This document shows, in pieces, positions 23,744-35,439 of a stretch of DNA of 64,000 nt; the first letter of the stretch is position 1, and every line of letters starts with the position of its first letter. Made by a program: the position numbers and the translations under genes. The stretch lies in NCBI GenBank assembly GCA_014529385.2, contig CM043954.1, forward strand, positions 99,757,747 to 99,821,746, in the 5' to 3' direction. The DNA comes from Adiantum capillus-veneris. Its lineage: Eukaryota; Streptophyta; Polypodiopsida; Polypodiales; Pteridaceae. A model generated the notes under the pieces. That model worked only from the letters and a program-made list of their open reading frames with translations, made no database searches and was not told the DNA's origin.

Positions 23744-26330
23744 GTTTCTTGTGCATGTTAGTGTTTCTTGTTACTGATTTGATACTCTTAATGTTAGATT
23801 TTGCTTTATATAGTATTGATTGAGTTTGTATTTTTTATCTCAAGCATTCAAGGTTTGAATGTAAATAGTAAATTACTTGAGTTTTTGAATGGTGGATCTG
23901 TAGACTAAAACTATAACATTTAATACTCACAAAGACTTAATTACTTAAGAGCTTGAACTCAATAAGTTTTGGACCTTTTATCAATACCCCCTTGATATGA
24001 TACATTAGATCGTAGCATGGTTAAATGGTGATGCTTCATAAATTGAACCTAGCTTAGACAGGTGCTGGAGCCTAAATTTAAACTAACCTTGCTAGAAGGG
24101 AGCTTATGTTTGGACTTTGAGAACTAGCATAAGTAATCAATTAGAGCATAGATTAGACATGTGGTGGTGGCCGGCCTTAGAGACCAAAATCTTAATGAGC
24201 TTGGAAAGGTATTTAAGTACTGCAATTTACTTAGTTTTAGTACTCATTAAATGCATAGCTTGACAAAAGGTGGACCTTACATGGATCCTAATTTCAAGAG
24301 GTGTGGTAGACCTTCAAAACAAGCTCATATAGCTTGGACATGTGGTAGACCTTGCATGAAGACTAGTTTAGACAAGTGTGGTACACCTTGTAACCAACAC
24401 CCATTTGTTATATTAGCTTGGACAAGTGGTGGACCTTGCTTTTATGTTTCAATGGAGCATATTTTGGACAGGTGGTAGACCTTGTTTCTCTCCATGCTTC
24501 AATGGAGAGAAACTTTAGCTTGGACAAGTGGTGGACCTTGTTTTTATGTTTTAAAGGAGCATATTTCGGACAAGTGGTAGACATAGTTTCTCTCCATGGT
24601 TCAATGGAACCCACCTTAGACAAGTGAAGTACCTTGAAACCAAACCCCCATAATACAACCTACTAAATAGGTTGGAAAATTGGTGGGATATGAAACCATC
24701 CATGATAGAGCATAGTATAGGTGAAAACGTAGTGGTCCTTATATCAATTACCCATGCATAGCTTGGACAAGTGGTGGACCTTGATTCTCTCTATGTTTCA
24801 ATGGATCCTATCTTGGACTAGAGATATATCTTACTTAGTTCCATGCTTCAATGGATTGTAGCTTGGATAAGGAGTGGAACTTCAAACAAAACTCCACAGC
24901 ATAGCATATATTAACAATTCATGGGTTTTATAGAGATTGTCTTGCCTATTTTGGAGAGTTGGTACACCTTTATTCTCCATTCTTCAATGGATCTGAGGTT
25001 GGACAAGCGGAGCTGGAGAAGTGGTCAACCTTAAAATGAAACCTCCCATGCTACAACCCATCATAGATCGTATATGTAGTGGACCTTGAAACTCTTTTAT
25101 GTCCCTAGCTTAGAGAAGCATTGCACTCTTGATTATCTCCATACATGAAGGCAAGGTTGGACAAGTGGTGGACCTTCAAACCAGAATCTCTATGCAATAA
25201 TAGGCAAGTGGTGGAGCTTGTTTTCTCCATGTTCCAATGGAGCCTAGCTTAGACAAACAATGGAGCTTGCTTCTCTCCATGTTTCAATGGATCCTAGCTT
25301 AGAAAAGTGGTGGAGCTTTGCTTCTCTCCATGTTCCAATGGACCATAGCTTAGACAAGTGGTAGACCTTGAAAAACACCCCCCGTATACAACATATTATG
25401 GGGTTTTCATGTTTCAATGGCTCCTAGCTTGGACAAATGGTAGAGCTTGCTTCTCTTTATGTTTCAATGGATCCAATCTTAGCCAAGGGGTGGACCTTGA
25501 AACAAGAATCCCCCCCCCCCCCCCATGTACAACGTATTATGGGTTTTGAAAGCACTGGGAGAAAATAATAGCTTTGATAAGTGGTGGACCTTGCTTCTCT
25601 CCATGCTTCAATGGAGCCGAGGTTGGACACATGTTGGAGAGAAGATGGTTGCCCATGAAATAAGACCATGCATGCTATAATCAATCATATGTTGTACACA
25701 TGGTGGACCTTGCAATTGTTTTATATGCCTAACTTGGACAAGTGGAGGACCCTTGATTACCTCCAGATATCAACAACAAGCCAAGTTTGGACAAGTGTAG
25801 TACCACCAAACCAGAATCTATATGCTACAATAGAGTATAGGTAGGACACGCGATGAACCTTGATATCAAACCATCCATGCTACTAGAGATGATAGGTTTC
25901 ACATGTGGTGGAACCTTGTATCAATGTTCTATGTGTAGTTTTTGACTAGTGATAGACCTTGAAACTAATCCCTCTAGGCTACAAGAAAAAAGAGATGGAT
26001 GAGGAGGCTAGACTACTTTTGTTGCATCAATGCATCCCATGTTACCACATATACTATAGGGTTCTTGGATAAGTGTTGGATCTTGTGTCAATGCTCCATG
26101 TCTAGCTTGGACAAGTGGTGGACCTTGGTTCTCTCTATGCTTCAAATGGGCAATAGATTGGAGACACAGTGGCCTTTTTTTTCCAATGATTTTATTTTTT
26201 GGAAACCTTGGAGGCACCATGTAAGAGGCACTCTAAGTCTTCCATACAATGGACCTATTGGACTATAAAATAATGATATCTTTCTTTGATATTGTCATTA
26301 TTTTATGCATAATATTTTCTTCTTTTTGCA
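23744..26330 (+). repeat. Irregular 20-bp-core repeats between gene A and the SET exon
   Basis: Forward copies of the core recur from about 24050 to 26130 in a loose arrangement with CTCTCCATG(C/T)TTCAATGGA phrases. 23744-24050 holds only AT-rich sequence (probable 3' UTR or intron). A run of 15 or so C lies at about 25510. The region ends in a pyrimidine-rich acceptor (TTCTTCTTTTTGCAG) at 26331. No other gene was recognised. Confidence 0.85.
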
Positions 26331-26331
26331 G

Positions 26332-26887
26332 ACACAAAGGAGTTAAGTGATATAAAAACTAGATGTATTTCACACTATGATTGGCATGAAGATCCTTTTG
26401 GGACACCAACTTTTCCTATTCCCAAAGATGTAATTTTCCATATTAACGGTGTGGATTTTGAAGTGCGACTTTCATGTATTGAAGGAGCTGGTTATGGGCT
26501 ATTTGTGCATACTACCCTGGAAAGTGGTTTGACTATTCTAAACTATGGAGGGCATAAGTATAGATTTCAAGACTGAAAAAGATATGCAAAATATTTCCAA
26601 GAGCTTATAAATATTCTCTTCTAGAGGATCCAAACATAGAAGAAGAGGAAGATCAATCATACATTATTGGTTGTGTAGAAGAAGGAAACGTGTCGGGCTA
26701 TATAAATAGTTCTCACAGTACAAATGTCTGTCCCAACGTACGCTATACATTTGATCCAAATTTGCCACCTTGGCATAAATGCACCTCTTCACACATCAAG
26801 TCAGAAGAATATGGCCATGTATGCATTGAGACTATTTGTCAAGTTGAAGCAGGAGAAGAGTTGTTTGCTGACTATAACTTTACTTGA
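26332..26887 (+). pseudogene. SET-domain exon (histone-lysine-methyltransferase-like)
   Basis: The exon begins at 26332 after a strong acceptor, with a codon split 1|2. The first frame (to 26573) gives EVRLSCIEGAGYGLFVHTTL and LTILNYGGHKY, the opening SET motif (GxGxGLF...YGG). After a one-base shift near 26565-26575, the second frame gives EGNVSGYINSSHSTNVCPNV, in place of the GN..RFINHSC.PN AdoMet-binding motif, and GEELFADYNFT with the DY of the active site, ending TGA at 26887. SET proteins transfer methyl groups to lysine, usually on histones. The His-Ser-Cys block is altered to SSHSTNVC. No pre-SET or post-SET cysteine cluster is visible. The frameshift could be a true lesion or a sequencing error. 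The phase fits the optional donor of gene A upstream. Confidence 0.7.
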
Positions 26888-27529
26888 CATTGTAAAGTAT
26901 TGTACATGGATGGAAATCTCAAGTACATGCATCATTTTCATTTTTCATGGATGAAATCTCAAGTAAATATAACATTTGATTATTGTTTAGTTTATGCTCA
27001 ACGAGAATCTAGAGTGCTCTTATGCTTTGTGTGTTGTCTAACATATTTGACTACCTTGGCCATAGAATCTTGATTCTACTCTAGATTTGTGATAAATCTT
27101 ACCAAAATTTAATCAATGTCTAGGTTGGACAAGTGGTGGGGCTTCAAACATTACTGTCTTAAACAAGTGGAGTTATCTTACTTGAATAAGTGGTGGCCTT
27201 TGAATCCAAATCTAAGCCAAATCTCTAATTATTTTCTTGTAGTCTAGGTTGGACATTTGGTGGACCTTGTATCCATGTTTCCTCAACAAGGGTGGCTTTT
27301 AGTTTTCACTTTAAGTACTCATCTTTAATAAAGTGTAGGATGGAAAATGTTGAGTTAGTAGATTGTATTTTAGACAAGTGGTGTTTGGTGTACGAATGCT
27401 GAAAATGGTTGCAAGGATTCTAACAACGACTTTACCTTAAATAAATTTCTTACTAGGAGTTCTACATATAAATATGGTGAATAAAATTCTAGTGGTTTTG
27501 AGATACCATTTGTGTGTGTGTTTTCTTAG
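26888..27529. other. Spacer with scattered repeat cores
   Basis: AT-rich. Four or so diverged forward copies of the 20-bp core lie between 27120 and 27390. The stretch ends in the acceptor TGTGTTTTCTTAG at 27529. Confidence 0.7.
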
Positions 27530-28728
27530 ATTCACAAACTGGGATGGATAATGCTCCTATGGTTCAGTCAACAACTATAGAATCCATAGATTCTATGGTT
27601 TCTAAAGTGCCCAAGATGGATGATATTTCTATACTAGAGTCTAGTGTTGTGCAACTTGAGCAAGCTTCCAATAATGAGAACCAAGAAATCGATGCTTCAA
27701 AAATGCAACATACATCAAAAGAGACTGAAAAGTCCACTCACGAGCTATTGCCAATTGGTACTACGTCATGTAGCGTAGATGTTGAGAAATCCATGCTTAC
27801 AATTATATTGGATTTAAATGGTCTATTGTTGAAACGTTCCCCTCAACCATCCTCACACCACAACTCAGTGCAAATGGATTCAAAAAGATATATTATACTC
27901 AGGCCAGGTTGCATCCAATTCTTGAAGACTATTTTACAAAGGTTTAATGTTGCAATTTGGTCGACAGCTACTAGGAATAATGTGTATCAAATCCTTGCAG
28001 CACTAAACAACTTAGCTGAGGATACATTGCCTTTCTTTGCAATTTGGTCGCAAGATGTTTGCTACACCGCTCAAACTCAAAAATTGTTTAGACCCGACAA
28101 TCCAAACGTTGAGGCAATGTTCAAGCCTCTAGCCAAAATTGCCATGGGGTTTGAATGTGATCCACAAAGAACAGTGCTTATTGATGACTCTCCTTACAAG
28201 GGATGTATTTCACCAGCAAACAATTGCATTTTTCCACCACAATTTGATGCTGAGAAGATGGTTGACAATATGCTCTTGGAGGAGCTACTGCCATACTTGA
28301 TTCAGCTTGATGAGAGAAGGGATGTGCGTGATTTAATTGCTTCTAATCGTTATGGACAACCTATAGTGACAAATGATAGTGAATACAAACAAATCATGGA
28401 GTATTGGAAGCAGAAAAATGATGTTTGGTCAGCTAAGGTGTTCTTTACAAGAAGAATACCACCTGCAAAAGGTGACAGAGATGAAACTATCATTGAAGAT
28501 GCAAGTGACACAAGCCACCGCAATGAAATGAGAAGAGCCCAAATACAAGAGATCTTGGCAAAGGAGCGTACACCCATTGAAAGCATGAAGGCGTCACAAT
28601 TGACCACTTTAGCTAGGCAATTGGGTTGTAACACAAAAGGAGTTTTGAAGGCAACCACAGCAAAGGCTTATATAAATAAGGTGAAAGCTGAGAACAATCT
28701 TCTAAGGCTGGATAGAAAGCAACCCTAA
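27530..28728 (+). CDS. FCP1/NIF-like phosphatase-domain protein 1
   Basis: The open frame follows an acceptor at 27529. The first ATG is at 27544, giving 394 residues to TAA at 28726-28728. The HAD-type FCP1 homology domain spans about residues 80-265: ILDLNGLLLKR (~85), the position of the DxDx(T/V) nucleophile motif; FNVAIWSTATRNNV (~140), motif II; RTVLIDDSPYKG (~210), the metal-binding DD. The second Asp of motif I is Asn here, a change that removes the general acid in typical family members. The family dephosphorylates RNA polymerase II CTD or similar phosphoproteins. Activity here is uncertain. The C-terminal part (KERTPIESMKASQLTTLARQ, then KAYINKVKAE) is helical, SAP-like at a guess. 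A donor (AAG|GTAC) follows the stop and an acceptor lies at 28823, so there is probably an intron in the 3' UTR. The core-repeat orientation flips just downstream. Confidence 0.85.
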
Positions 28729-28823
28729 GGTACTAGTGACATGTCATATATTCTTGATACACATGCTTGAACACTCATGTGCATGGTATCTAACAAATCT
28801 TTCTTTTTATTCCTTCTTGCAGG

Positions 28824-29000
28824 ATCTTACAAAGGATACTACTAGATGGAGCTCAATCAATAGAGATTTTGATATTTTTGCTCAAAATAATGAAGCAGTC
28901 ACCTACATTTTTTGTTTATCAATTTCTTGAGAGACTTTATTTTAGTTTGTAATCATCAAATGAAATGAAAAGTATCCTTCTTATTAAGATTGTTGATCTT
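28824..29000 (+). other. Probable 3' UTR exon of FCP1-like gene 1
   Basis: Starts after TTCCTTCTTGCAG. It contains no extended coding frame in the phase needed and several AATGAAATGAAA-type AT-rich words near 28965 that could serve polyadenylation. Inferred from splice-site pattern only. Confidence 0.4.
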
Positions 29001-29077
29001 TTTCTTGTTCAAACCTTTCAATTGTGATTTATAGTTTTGTTAGCATGAGATTGTGCTTTTTTAGTTTGAAAAAAACT

Positions 29078-29165
29078 GTCAAAGATCCAAGTCTTTTTGG
29101 CTTTACTTAAGTTATTAATTGTGAAAGATCCAAGTCTTTTTGCTTTACTTAAGTTATTGATTGCC
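29078..29165 (+). repeat. Tandem duplication of ~44 bp
   Basis: Two near-identical adjacent copies of a unit containing AAAGATCCAAGTCTTTTT and GCTTTACTTAAGTTATT. The surrounding 29166-29700 has no recognisable gene. Confidence 0.85.
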
Positions 29166-29699
29166 TATGTAATAGTCCTTAAAACAATATCGGATGGCTT
29201 TCTTGCTCCCATGTCTCACATTGGTCTTTAGGTAAGACAAGTGGTGACCTTGAAAGTATGGTCTCATATCTCGATCAAGTGAAGAGACATGAAGCTTAAA
29301 TATCACTACTATGTATCTAGTGTTAAACTCCATCGAGACAAAGACTAGATAGCCAAATTGCAGTCGAGTTTAAGTGAAAAATCCATTTGAGCTAAGGTAA
29401 AACTTATAGTGCCTCATTTTTCTAGGATTCTACCCCATCAAGGAAGTTAGAATCTAGCACAAACCAATTAAGACTCTTTTGGAGCCTAGATAGGACAATT
29501 CGTGGAACTTATGAAACTTATTATTGAGTTAGAGTTAGTTTAGATAAGCAAAAGATCTTCAAACCAGCACTTGACTTTCTTACTATTCAATATTCAAAGT
29601 CCCTTGAGGCTAACAAATTACATACCCACTTGTAACCTAACTAATGAGTAATTATATAGATCTAAGCAAGTATATATAATGAGTCTTCAAACTAATAAT

Positions 29700-32600
29700 C
29701 CAAGGGAAGAGAGTAGCAAGGTCCACTACTTGTCCAAGCTCAGCTCTAGACAACATAGAAAGATGCTAGTTCTACTAATTGTCTAATTATAGGCATGGAG
29801 AAATGATAGAAGGTTGACCACTTGTCCAACCTATCATCTCTAGTAAGATGGGAGGTTTGGCCTTAAGATTCACCATGTAACCAACCTATACATCATTGTA
29901 TTATGAAGAGTAAAAAAGCAAAGCTCCACCACTTGTCCAAGCTAGTTCTAAAATCCACATGGAGATAAGCAAGCTCCACCATTTGTCGAATCTCTCTTCC
30001 ATTAAAACATGAAAAAACTCATCTATGTTGTACAGGGGGACTTTTTTCCAAGGTCCACCACTTGTCCAAGCTAGGATCCCTAGTAGCACAAGTGGTTTGG
30101 TCTCAAGATACACCACTTGTACACTCTATGTCATTATATTAAGAAGAACTATGTATTAAGGTCCACCACTTGTCCAACCTATAAGGTTATATCTAAATGG
30201 TATCCTTTCTCACCACTTGAAATGCCCATGATATGTTTTACACGGGGGTTTCATTCCAAGGTCCACCACTTGTCCAAGCTAACTCTATTCAAACATAGAG
30301 AGAAGCAAAGGTCCACCACTTGTCCAAGCTAACTCTATTCAAACATAGAGAGAAGCAAAGGTTCACCACTTGTCAAAGCTAGGCTCCGTTGAAGTATGGA
30401 GAGAAGTAACCTCCATCATTTTTCCAAGATAGGTGCCATTCAAACATGGAAAGAATCAAGATCTACCATGTCTCCGAGATTCTAGGCTCCATTGAAACAC
30501 CCTAAAACCATGATATTTTGTACATGGGGTGTTTACATTCAAGGTCTACCACTTCTCTAACGTATTATACCTAGTAGCATGAGTGATTTGGTCTTAAGAT
30601 TCACCACTTATCCACTCTATGTCATTATATTAAGAATAACTGGGTGTTAAGGTCCACCACTTGTCCAACCTATAAGGGTATATCTTAAATGGTATCCTTC
30701 ACCACTTGTCAAGGTCCATCACCACTTTTCCAACCTATAAGGTTATATCTTGAATGATATTTTTCCTCATCACTTGTAATGTCCATGCTATGTTTTACAA
30801 AGGGGTTTTGTTCCAAGACCCACCACTTGTCCAAGCTAACTCCATTAAAACATAGAGAGAAGCAAAGGTCCACCACTTGTCCAAGATAGGCTCCATTGAA
30901 ACATGGAGAGAAGGATGATCCACCATTTCTCCAAGATAGGTTCCATTGAAACATTGAGAGAAGCAATCTCCACCATGTCTCCAAGCTAGGCTCCATTGAA
31001 ATACCCTAAACCCATAATTTTGTACATGAGGGGTTTACATTCAAGGTCCACCACTTGTCCAACCTATTATCCCTAGTAGCAAGAGTGGTTTGGTCTCAAG
31101 ATTCACCACTTGTACACTCTATGTCATTATATTAAGAAGAAATATGTGTTAAAGTCCACCACTTGTCCAACCTATAAGGTTATATTTTAAATAGTATCCT
31201 TTCTCACCACTTGAAATGCCCATGATATGTTTTACATGGGGGTTTCATTCCAAGGTCCACCACTTGTCCAAGCTAACTCTATTAAAACATATAGAGAAAG
31301 AAAGGTCCACCACTTGTCCAAGCTAGGCTCATTGAAACATGGAGAGAAGGAACCTCCACTGTTTCTCCTAGATAGGCTCCATTGAAACATGGAGAGAAAT
31401 AAGCTCCACCATGTCTCCAAGTTGCTAGGCTCCATTGAAATACCCAATACCCATAATTTTTTGTACATGGGGGGTTTACATTCAAGGTTCACCACTTGTC
31501 CAACCTATTATCCCTAGTAGGTTTGGTCTCATGATTCACCACTTGTCCACTCTATGTCATTATATTAAGAGGAATTAGGTGTTAAGGTCCACCACTTGTC
31601 CAACCTATAATGTTATAGCTTGAATGGTATTTTTTCTCACCACTTGTAATGCCCATGACATGATTTACATGGGGGTTTTGTTCCAAGGTACACCACTTGT
31701 CCAAGATAAATCTATTGAAACATAGAGAGAAACAAAGGTCCACCACTTTTCCAAGCTAGGCTGCATTGAAACATGGACCTTAATACCAAATTATTTCTAG
31801 TAGCATGAGTGATATTTTGTACATGGGGCGTTTACATTCAAGGTCCACCACTTGTCCAACCTATTTCCCTAGTAGGTTTGGTCCCAATTTCACCACTTAT
31901 CCACTCTATGTCATTATATTAAGAATAATTGGGTGTTAAGGTCCACCACTTGTCCAACCTATAAGGTTATATATTGAATGGTATTTTTTCTCACCACTTG
32001 TAATGCCCATGATATGTTTTACATGGGGTTTTTGTTCCAAGGTCCACCACTTTTCCAAGATAACTCTATTCAAACATAGAGAGAAACAAAGGTCCACCAC
32101 TTGTCCAAGCTAGGCTCCATTGAAACATGGAGAGAATGATGCTGCACCATTTATCCAAGATAGGCTGCATTGAAACATGGAGAGAAGCAAGCTTTACCAT
32201 GTTTCCAAGCTAGGATCCATTGAAACACTCTAGGGGGTTTTATTTCAAGGCCCACCACTTGTTTAACCTATTATCCCTAGTAGCATGAGTGGTTTGGTTT
32301 CAAGATTCACCACTTGTACACTCTATGTCATTATATTGTGTTAAGGTCCACCACTTGTCCAACCTATAAGGTTATATCTTAAATGGTATCCTTTCTCGCC
32401 ACTTGAAATGCCCATGATATGTTTTACATGGGAGTTTCATTCCAAGATCCACCACTTGTCCAAGCTAACCATATTCAAACATAGAGAGAAACAAAGGTCC
32501 ACGACTTGTCCAAGCTAGGCTCCATTGAAACATGGAGAGAAGAAACCTCCACCATTTCTCCTAGATAGGCTCCATTAAAACATGGAGAGAAGTAAGTTCC

Positions 32601-33600
32601 ACCATGTCTCCAAGATGCTAGGCTCCATTGAAATACGCAAAACCCATGATATTTTGTACATGGGTGATTTACATTCAAGGTCAACCATTTCTCCAACCTA
32701 TTATCCCTAGTAGGTTTGGTCTCACAATTCACCACTTTTCCACTATATGTCATTATAATAAGAGGAATTGGGTGCTAAGGTCCACCACTTGTCCAGCCTA
32801 TAAGGTTATACCTTGAATGGTATTTTTTCTCACCACTTGTAATGCCCATGACATGCTTTACATGGGGGTTTTGTTCCAAGGTTCACCACTTGTCCAAGCA
32901 AATTCTATTGAAACATAGAGAGAAACAAAGGTCCACCACTTTTCCAAGCTAGGCTCCATTGAAACATGGACCTTAATACCAAATTATTCCTAGTAGCATG
33001 AGTAATATTTTGTACATGGGGGGTTTGCATTCAAGGTCCACCACTTGTCCAACGTACTTTTCCTAGTAGGTTTGGTTGCAAGATTCACCACTTGTCCACT
33101 CTATGTCATTATATTAATAATAATTGGGTGTTAAGGTCCACCACTTTTCCAACCTATAAGGTTATATATTGAATGGTATTTTTTCTCACCACTTGTAATG
33201 TCCATGATATGTTTTACATGGGGATTTTGTTCCAAGGTCCACCACTTGTCCAAGCTAAATCTGTTCAAACATAGAGAGAAACAAACGTGCACCACTTGTC
33301 CAAGGTAGGCTCCATTGAAACATGGAGAGAATGATGCTCCACCATTTATCCAAGATAGACTCCATTGAAACATGGAGATAAGTAAGCTCCACCATGTTTC
33401 CAAGATGCTAGAGTCCATTGAAATACCCAAAATCCCTGATACTTTGTACATGGGGGGTTTACATTCAAGGTCCACCACTTGTCCAACCTATTATCCCTAG
33501 TAGCATGAGTGGCTTGGTCTCAGGATTCACCACTTGTCCACTCTATATCATTATATTAAGAAAAATTGGGTTTCCATATCTAAATGGATCTTTGCTTGGA
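29700..33600 (-). repeat. Inverted higher-order array of the 20-bp core
   Basis: The same core as at 15-21 kb but in reverse complement (AAGGTCCACCACTTGTCCAA), with reversed companion phrases (TCCATTGAAACATGGAGAGA, CACCATGTCTCCAAG). Markers at about 30467, 30974, 31407, 32197, 32601 and 33390 give a unit of roughly 395-505 bp, or twice that where a unit has lost the marker. Copies are more diverged than in the forward array. No gene was recognised. Confidence 0.92.
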
Positions 33601-33908
33601 TAAGTGGTAGACCTTGAGACCTAAATACCCATTCTACACTAGAGCATTGGTTAAGCCTTATACACTTCAAGCATACCTTTAACAACAAGTAGTAGTTATT
33701 AGTTGACTTAAGTCTAGTTGAACTCCATGGTATTGAGACTAAGAGAGAGTGTAGCATAAAAAAGAGTCAGGATTTTAATTTGACTTTCTTTCTATTAATG
33801 AGTAGATCATAGATGGATTTTGGTATCTAATAAAACCTTAGGGTAGACAATGTAAAACTCATGTCTATTGTTGTGTTTGCATTAAGTGTTCTTATTCTTT
33901 AATTTCAG

Positions 33909-34684
33909 AACCATTACAGAAAAATGGATTGGCTATATGCTGGCATAAATTGAAGAAAACTATTGAATTACCCATCCAACCTCCTCCAAGACCTTGTCCA
34001 AGGAATGAATCACCTCCTTATCACCTACCACTTGCTTTCAAGGACATCAAAAGAGTACTTATCTTGGATCTAGAGGGGTTACTTCAAAAGACAGTTGAAA
34101 TGAAACATGGAGATTCTATGCCATCTTGGGCTCAACACATGCGACTTGTGGAGGACAAAGATGAAGTTTATCATGTGGTGCGACCAGACGCACAAAGTTT
34201 TTTGGATTTTTGTGCTGAATACTTTGAGCTATGGATATGGAGTTGCTATAACTTAACAAGGGTGCAACGCATCACACAAAAGTGTTTTCCTGAGCAGTAT
34301 ACCAAGTTCAAGGTGTTTATGAGTAACAAAAATTGCCAAAATCCAAATATCATGTTAGGATTTACAAGGGTTTATCACAAAAATCTGAGTGATATTTGGA
34401 AGATATTTGAGGATTTGGATGCAAACAATACCTTAATTTTTGATGACACTCCATATAGGGTGATGTGGAACATGCCAGGGACATATCTTATATTTCCAAA
34501 GATGTGGAGGCAAACTTCCGAGCAACTTCAAAACTTCTTGCAGAGAACCATAATTCCATGGTTGGTAGGATGGTTGTATGCAAGAGATAAGAGAGTCTAT
34601 ACATACAACACAATTGTAAATCAGTATAGTGATTCTGAGACAAATTATGTCCTTGGTGTGTACTTGTCAACACGAAAGCATTGA
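33909..34684 (+). CDS. FCP1/NIF-like phosphatase-domain exon 2
   Basis: The exon follows acceptor TTTAATTTCAG (33908) with a codon split 1|2 and reads to TGA at 34682-34684, about 258 residues. No ATG lies near its start, so an upstream exon is needed. The FCP1 domain covers most of it: VLILDLEGLLQKT at motif I, FELWIWSCYNLTRV at motif II, NTLIFDDTPYRVM at motif III. The second Asp of motif I is Glu and the usual Thr/Val is Leu, so it is likely a weak enzyme or a pseudo-phosphatase. It is clearly diverged from exon 27530-28728 and not a fresh duplicate. It sits between two blocks of inverted core repeats. It may be the last exon of a separate gene or an alternative 3' exon of a shared transcript. 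Confidence 0.75.
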
Positions 34685-34802
34685 ATAAATATGGCTATAA
34701 GATGCTTTTTTTATTCTAGTGTGTATCTTTCAACATTTGTATAATTTGATATAGTCTTTTTTTTAAAAAAAAAAGGTGTGTCAATTTTATGAACACTTGA
34801 AT

Positions 34803-34919
34803 GGAGTGGACCCTACTCTAAGGGGACTTCAATGTACTATTGGAGTGCATCCTATTGTAAGGGGACTCTGATGTATTGCTAGAGTGCACCCAAATTTTTG
34901 GGGACTCATTTTTTATTTG
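34803..34919 (+). repeat. 39-bp minisatellite, three copies
   Basis: Units start at 34803, 34842 and 34881 with GGAGTG(G/C)A and share a GGGGACT box. The flanking 34685-35440 shows no gene. Confidence 0.8.
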
Positions 34920-35439
34920 ATTGGGGCCTATGTTGGGTCATATAGTAAAAGAAATTCATTTTTTGTCAATTCATATCGAGGTTGCATTTATTTGGAACTA
35001 TGAAAGAATTGATGTTTGATGTCAAAATAAAACTTGTAAGTGTGGATCAGAGAATTCATGGACTTTAAATATGTGAGAGGGATCTTTTTCTTGGGCACAA
35101 ATGTTTGCTTCAAGAATTTTGTCATTACATACTTTATGTGAAAGAGTTTTAGAACCTAAAAGACTTTGAAAACAAAACTATGGAATCTAAGTGCATGTAT
35201 TCTTGAATGGCTTGAAAGTTGATGTATACATGCATGTCGCCTTGATGAAGATTTAGATCTGACAAGATGGAAAGATATAATTCTTGGACGTTACCTTTGT
35301 CAATTTGGTAATAACATATTTAACTTTCTTTTAATATGGGTGGAAAATATATTATTATGTGCATTTGGAACCTAATTACTTGACCTTCAAACCAAGATTC
35401 CTATGTTATTTTTTCATATACTTTTTTGTACTGAATTAA

